Positions 61,924-64,000 of a DNA stretch of 64,000 nt are shown here, piece after piece; within the stretch, counting starts at the first letter, position 1; every line of letters begins with the position of its first letter. Position numbers and translations under genes: made by a program. A model generated the notes under the pieces. The model saw nothing but the letters and a program-made list of their open reading frames with translations. It had not been told where the DNA came from and searched no databases. Origin of the DNA: Rhizomicrobium palustre (lineage in GTDB: Bacteria; Pseudomonadota; Alphaproteobacteria; Micropepsales; Micropepsaceae); NCBI RefSeq assembly GCF_011761565.1, contig NZ_JAASRM010000001.1, forward strand, positions 3,472,139 through 3,536,138, in the 5' to 3' direction.

Positions 61924-62625
61924 GTGAAACCGCTCTGGCGGCAGATTGCGGATGATCTGGCGCGCGATATCGAGCGCGGCGCCTATAAGCCGGAAGAGGC
62001 CTTGCCCACGGCGCAGGAATTGTCGGCCCGCTATGGTGTGCACCGCCATACGGTGCGGCAGGCCTTTCAGTTTTTGGCGAGCCAGGGCCGCGTCTCGGTG
62101 GAGCAGGGGCGGGGCACATTTGTCACCTCGCCACGCATTCCTTATCCGGTGGGACGGCATGTGTCGTTCCGCACCAACCTTGCCAAAAGCGGCATGGAAA
62201 GCCGCAACACGGTGCTGGATGCCACGGTTACGGCGGCGGAGTTTGCCCCTGCGATCGGGCTCGATAATAACGCCCGCGCCTGGTGCGTCCGCATTCTGAG
62301 CGAGGCGTCTTCCATGCCCTTGTCGCTCTCCACACATTTTCTCTCTGTGGCGCGCTTCCCCGATTTTCCCCAGGCCCTGACCAATGCGGGCGGTTCTATC
62401 AGCGCGGCATTGGCAAGCTATGGCATTGCGCAATATCAGCGCCTCTCCACACGTCTTCATGCGCGCGCGGCCACAGCCATAGAGGCAAGGCTGCTGCACA
62501 TTCCAGAAGGAAGTCCGGTTCTGCATTCCTCTGGCCTTGATGCCGCGCCCGATGGTTCCCCGCTGCAAGCCGTCGACACCGCCTTCGCCGGGGATCGCAT
62601 CGAGGTCGTTGTCGAACCCGACTAA
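61924..62625 (+). CDS. phnF: GntR/HutC family regulator PhnF
   Basis: About 233 residues from GTG 61924, which has GAAGG five bases upstream; TTG 61909 is in frame but close to the operator. The N-terminal GntR winged helix reads 'KPLWRQIADDLARDIERGAYKPEEALPTAQELSARYGVHRHTVRQAFQFLASQGRVSVEQGRGTFV', and a UTRA effector domain covers about 85-230. PhnF represses phosphonate genes until a phosphonate-related ligand binds. It is divergent from the phnG operon and followed after 183 bases by a DeoR-type gene. Confidence 0.92.
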   Translation: MKPLWRQIADDLARDIERGAYKPEEALPTAQELSARYGVHRHTVRQAFQFLASQGRVSVEQGRGTFVTSPRIPYPVGRHVSFRTNLAKSGMESRNTVLDATVTAAEFAPAIGLDNNARAWCVRILSEASSMPLSLSTHFLSVARFPDFPQALTNAGGSISAALASYGIAQYQRLSTRLHARAATAIEARLLHIPEGSPVLHSSGLDAAPDGSPLQAVDTAFAGDRIEVVVEPD

Positions 62626-62808
62626 AGCCGCAAAATGTTGCAGTTCGTGGTTTAGTGCCCGAATTTTGTGGGAAATCTGCAAAATCGGCTGAAAACCAAC
62701 ACGCCTTCGCGCAACTGTCATGCTTTTCGGCTAGGCCTTGGTGCTGTGGTCGCGGTTTCCACAGCGGCTTATAGAACGATGCAGAAGCCAAAATGATGTG
62801 CTTGCCCC

Positions 62809-63636
62809 ATGTCGCCGCGAAAAGTTTCCAAACCGTCCGCTCCGGCCAAACGGCTTGAACAGTCAAAATCCATGGACCAGAGCAGCCGTCTGCATGAGAT
62901 TTTGGAGCTGTTGGAGGAGAATTCCTCCTGCTCCATCGCCGATCTCGCCCAGCGTTTCGAAGTGTCGGAAGAAACCATCCGCCGCGATGTGCGCCAGCTC
63001 GAGAATACGGGCCGCGTGCGCAAAGTGCACGGCGGGGTGCGCCTTCCCGATAATGTTTTCGAGGCCGCCTATCATCAGCGCATCAATGAAAACGCGCAGC
63101 TTAAGCGCCAGATCGGGCTGAAGGCGGCCGAGATGGTGAGCGACGGCATGACGTTGCTGATCGATTCCGGTTCCTCGGCCTATTGGGTGGCGAAGGCGCT
63201 TAATAAGGTGCGCAATCTCACCATCATCACCAATGCCATCGAAGTGGCGCGTGAAATGACCGGGCGCAACAATGCGCGGGTCTATTTTGCCGGCGGGGAG
63301 ATCTACGAGAATTACTGCTCCAGCTTCGGGCCGGAAACGCAGAATTTCATGAAACGCTTCACGCCGGAAATCGCCTTCTTTTCCATTGGTGCCATGGAAG
63401 CCAAGCGTGGCCTGCTCGATTACTTCCTGCCGGAAGCGGAGTTGAAACAGGCCATCGCGCCTTTGGCCCGCAAGATCGTGGTGCTCGTCGATTCCACCAA
63501 ATTCGAACGTCACGGTCTCATCCGCACCTTCGATTTCAAGGACATTCACGTTCTCGTCACCGATGCCGATCCGGGGCCGGAATTGCGCAAGGTGATGGAT
63601 GGCGTCGAGATTTTGATTGCAGGCAAGCCTGACTGA
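62809..63636 (+). CDS. DeoR/GlpR family transcriptional regulator
   Basis: A 275-residue protein. A basic N terminus precedes a DeoR helix-turn-helix (about 25-80: 'ILELLEENSSCSIADLAQRFEVSEETIRRDVRQLENTGRVRKVHGGV') and a DeoRC sugar-phosphate sensor domain ('KAAEMVSDGMTLLIDSGSSAYWVAKAL', 'VVLVDSTKFER'). These proteins usually sense a phosphorylated sugar. Between phnF and a phosphonate-binding protein gene it may control the following transporter, perhaps in response to a C-P lyase product, but that is inference from position. Confidence 0.92.
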   Translation: MSPRKVSKPSAPAKRLEQSKSMDQSSRLHEILELLEENSSCSIADLAQRFEVSEETIRRDVRQLENTGRVRKVHGGVRLPDNVFEAAYHQRINENAQLKRQIGLKAAEMVSDGMTLLIDSGSSAYWVAKALNKVRNLTIITNAIEVAREMTGRNNARVYFAGGEIYENYCSSFGPETQNFMKRFTPEIAFFSIGAMEAKRGLLDYFLPEAELKQAIAPLARKIVVLVDSTKFERHGLIRTFDFKDIHVLVTDADPGPELRKVMDGVEILIAGKPD

Positions 63637-63696
63637 ATGTCGGTGCGTGCCCTTTTTCGTGGTGTTGCGTTGCGTGAAACGGTCAAGGGGGCAGGC

Positions 63697-64000
63697 ATGA
63701 AGTTCAGCGGGATCGTCATTTGTGCCATGGCGCTGCTGCTTGGCGGCTGTCAGGAGCAAAAGCATAAGTTGGTGGTTTATACCGCCGCGGAAGCCGATCA
63801 GTTGCCTGCCTACGAGGCTGCATTTCACAAAGCCCATCCTGAAATCGAGCTTGTCTGGGTGCGCGATTCCACGGGCGTCGTCACAGCCAAGCTTCTCGCG
63901 GAGAAGAATGCGCCGCAAGCCGATGTGGTTTTTGCCTTAGCGGCGTCTTCGCTTTTGCAGCTTGATGCGGAAAAGATGCTGCAGCCTTACACGCCGAGAG
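63697..64000 (+). CDS. 2-aminoethylphosphonate-type ABC transporter binding lipoprotein (partial)
   Basis: The first 101 residues are visible; the gene runs off the right edge. ATG 63697 gives a lipoprotein signal with lipobox 'LLGGC' (Cys near residue 18). The following 'LVVYTAAEADQLPAYEAAFHKAHPEIELVWVRDSTGVVTAKLLAEKNAPQADVVF' matches binding proteins annotated for 2-aminoethylphosphonate uptake, related to iron-binding Fbp proteins. It begins 60 bases after the DeoR-type gene. Together with phnGHIJKLM this suggests import of 2-aminoethylphosphonate and its breakdown by C-P lyase. Confidence 0.8.
   Translation, partial: MKFSGIVICAMALLLGGCQEQKHKLVVYTAAEADQLPAYEAAFHKAHPEIELVWVRDSTGVVTAKLLAEKNAPQADVVFALAASSLLQLDAEKMLQPYTPR

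Noticed and set aside
62712-62730. Single CTGTCAT upstream of the DeoR-type gene as a Pho box
   Set aside because: No second heptamer at 11-base spacing, so it does not meet the direct-repeat requirement.

Overview
The window is a gene-dense, high-GC chromosomal segment of an alphaproteobacterium. Four things support this: a SciP/DUF1153 cell-cycle regulator, a MucR/Ros-type regulator, ALA synthase of the C4 haem pathway, and two blocks in typical alphaproteobacterial order (glyA-nrdR-ribD-ribE-ribBA-ribH-nusB-thiL and hppA...bamE-CBP3-DUF177-rpmF-plsX-fabH-ihfA-merR). Large TonB-dependent receptors and an OprP-type porin suggest a free-living, nutrient-scavenging lineage of the Caulobacterales/Rhizobiales-like radiation. 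The genus cannot be fixed from the sequence alone.

Layout. 1-7 kb: the start of a DUF2336 gene with a CtrA-like box, a processive glycosyltransferase overlapping an outer-membrane protein gene, a TonB-dependent receptor with a DUF2946 protein, sciP, and a PAS_5 protein. 7-16.5 kb: rmuC, tRNA-Thr, metG, an Rrf2 regulator with its own operator and a methyltransferase, bpt, motB, a flavin reductase, a FadL-type channel, and a split YeeE/YedE sulfur permease. 16.5-21 kb: a secreted NlpC/P60-like protein of unknown role, then a Pho-box-controlled porin-pstS unit ended by a strong terminator. 21-27 kb: a MarR-EmrA-EmrB efflux unit, a TetR regulator, and hemB with two small exported or membrane proteins. 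27-32 kb: a 3-hydroxyisobutyryl-CoA hydrolase, LdtR-like regulator, DUF1345 protein, hemA, and a MucR-like protein lacking the usual zinc histidines. 32-47 kb: folate/riboflavin/thiamine cofactor genes, H+-pyrophosphatase, and the envelope and fatty-acid block. 48-56 kb: tRNA-Pro, an aminotransferase, and a same-strand group of TonB receptor, two sulfotransferases and a Cys-rich U32-like protein. 56-64 kb: the phosphonate C-P lyase genes phnGHIJKLM, divergent phnF, a DeoR regulator, and the start of a 2-aminoethylphosphonate-type binding protein.

Phosphorus acquisition is a recurring theme. The porin and PstS would capture phosphate under PhoB control. The phn genes would break C-P bonds, and the last gene would bind a phosphonate outside the inner membrane. 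Neither pstCAB nor phnCDE is in the window. The least explained parts are the receptor/sulfotransferase/Cys-cluster group (49.8-56.0 kb), the secreted NlpC/P60-like protein (16.5-18.2 kb), and the glycosyltransferase/outer-membrane pair (0.4-2.6 kb).
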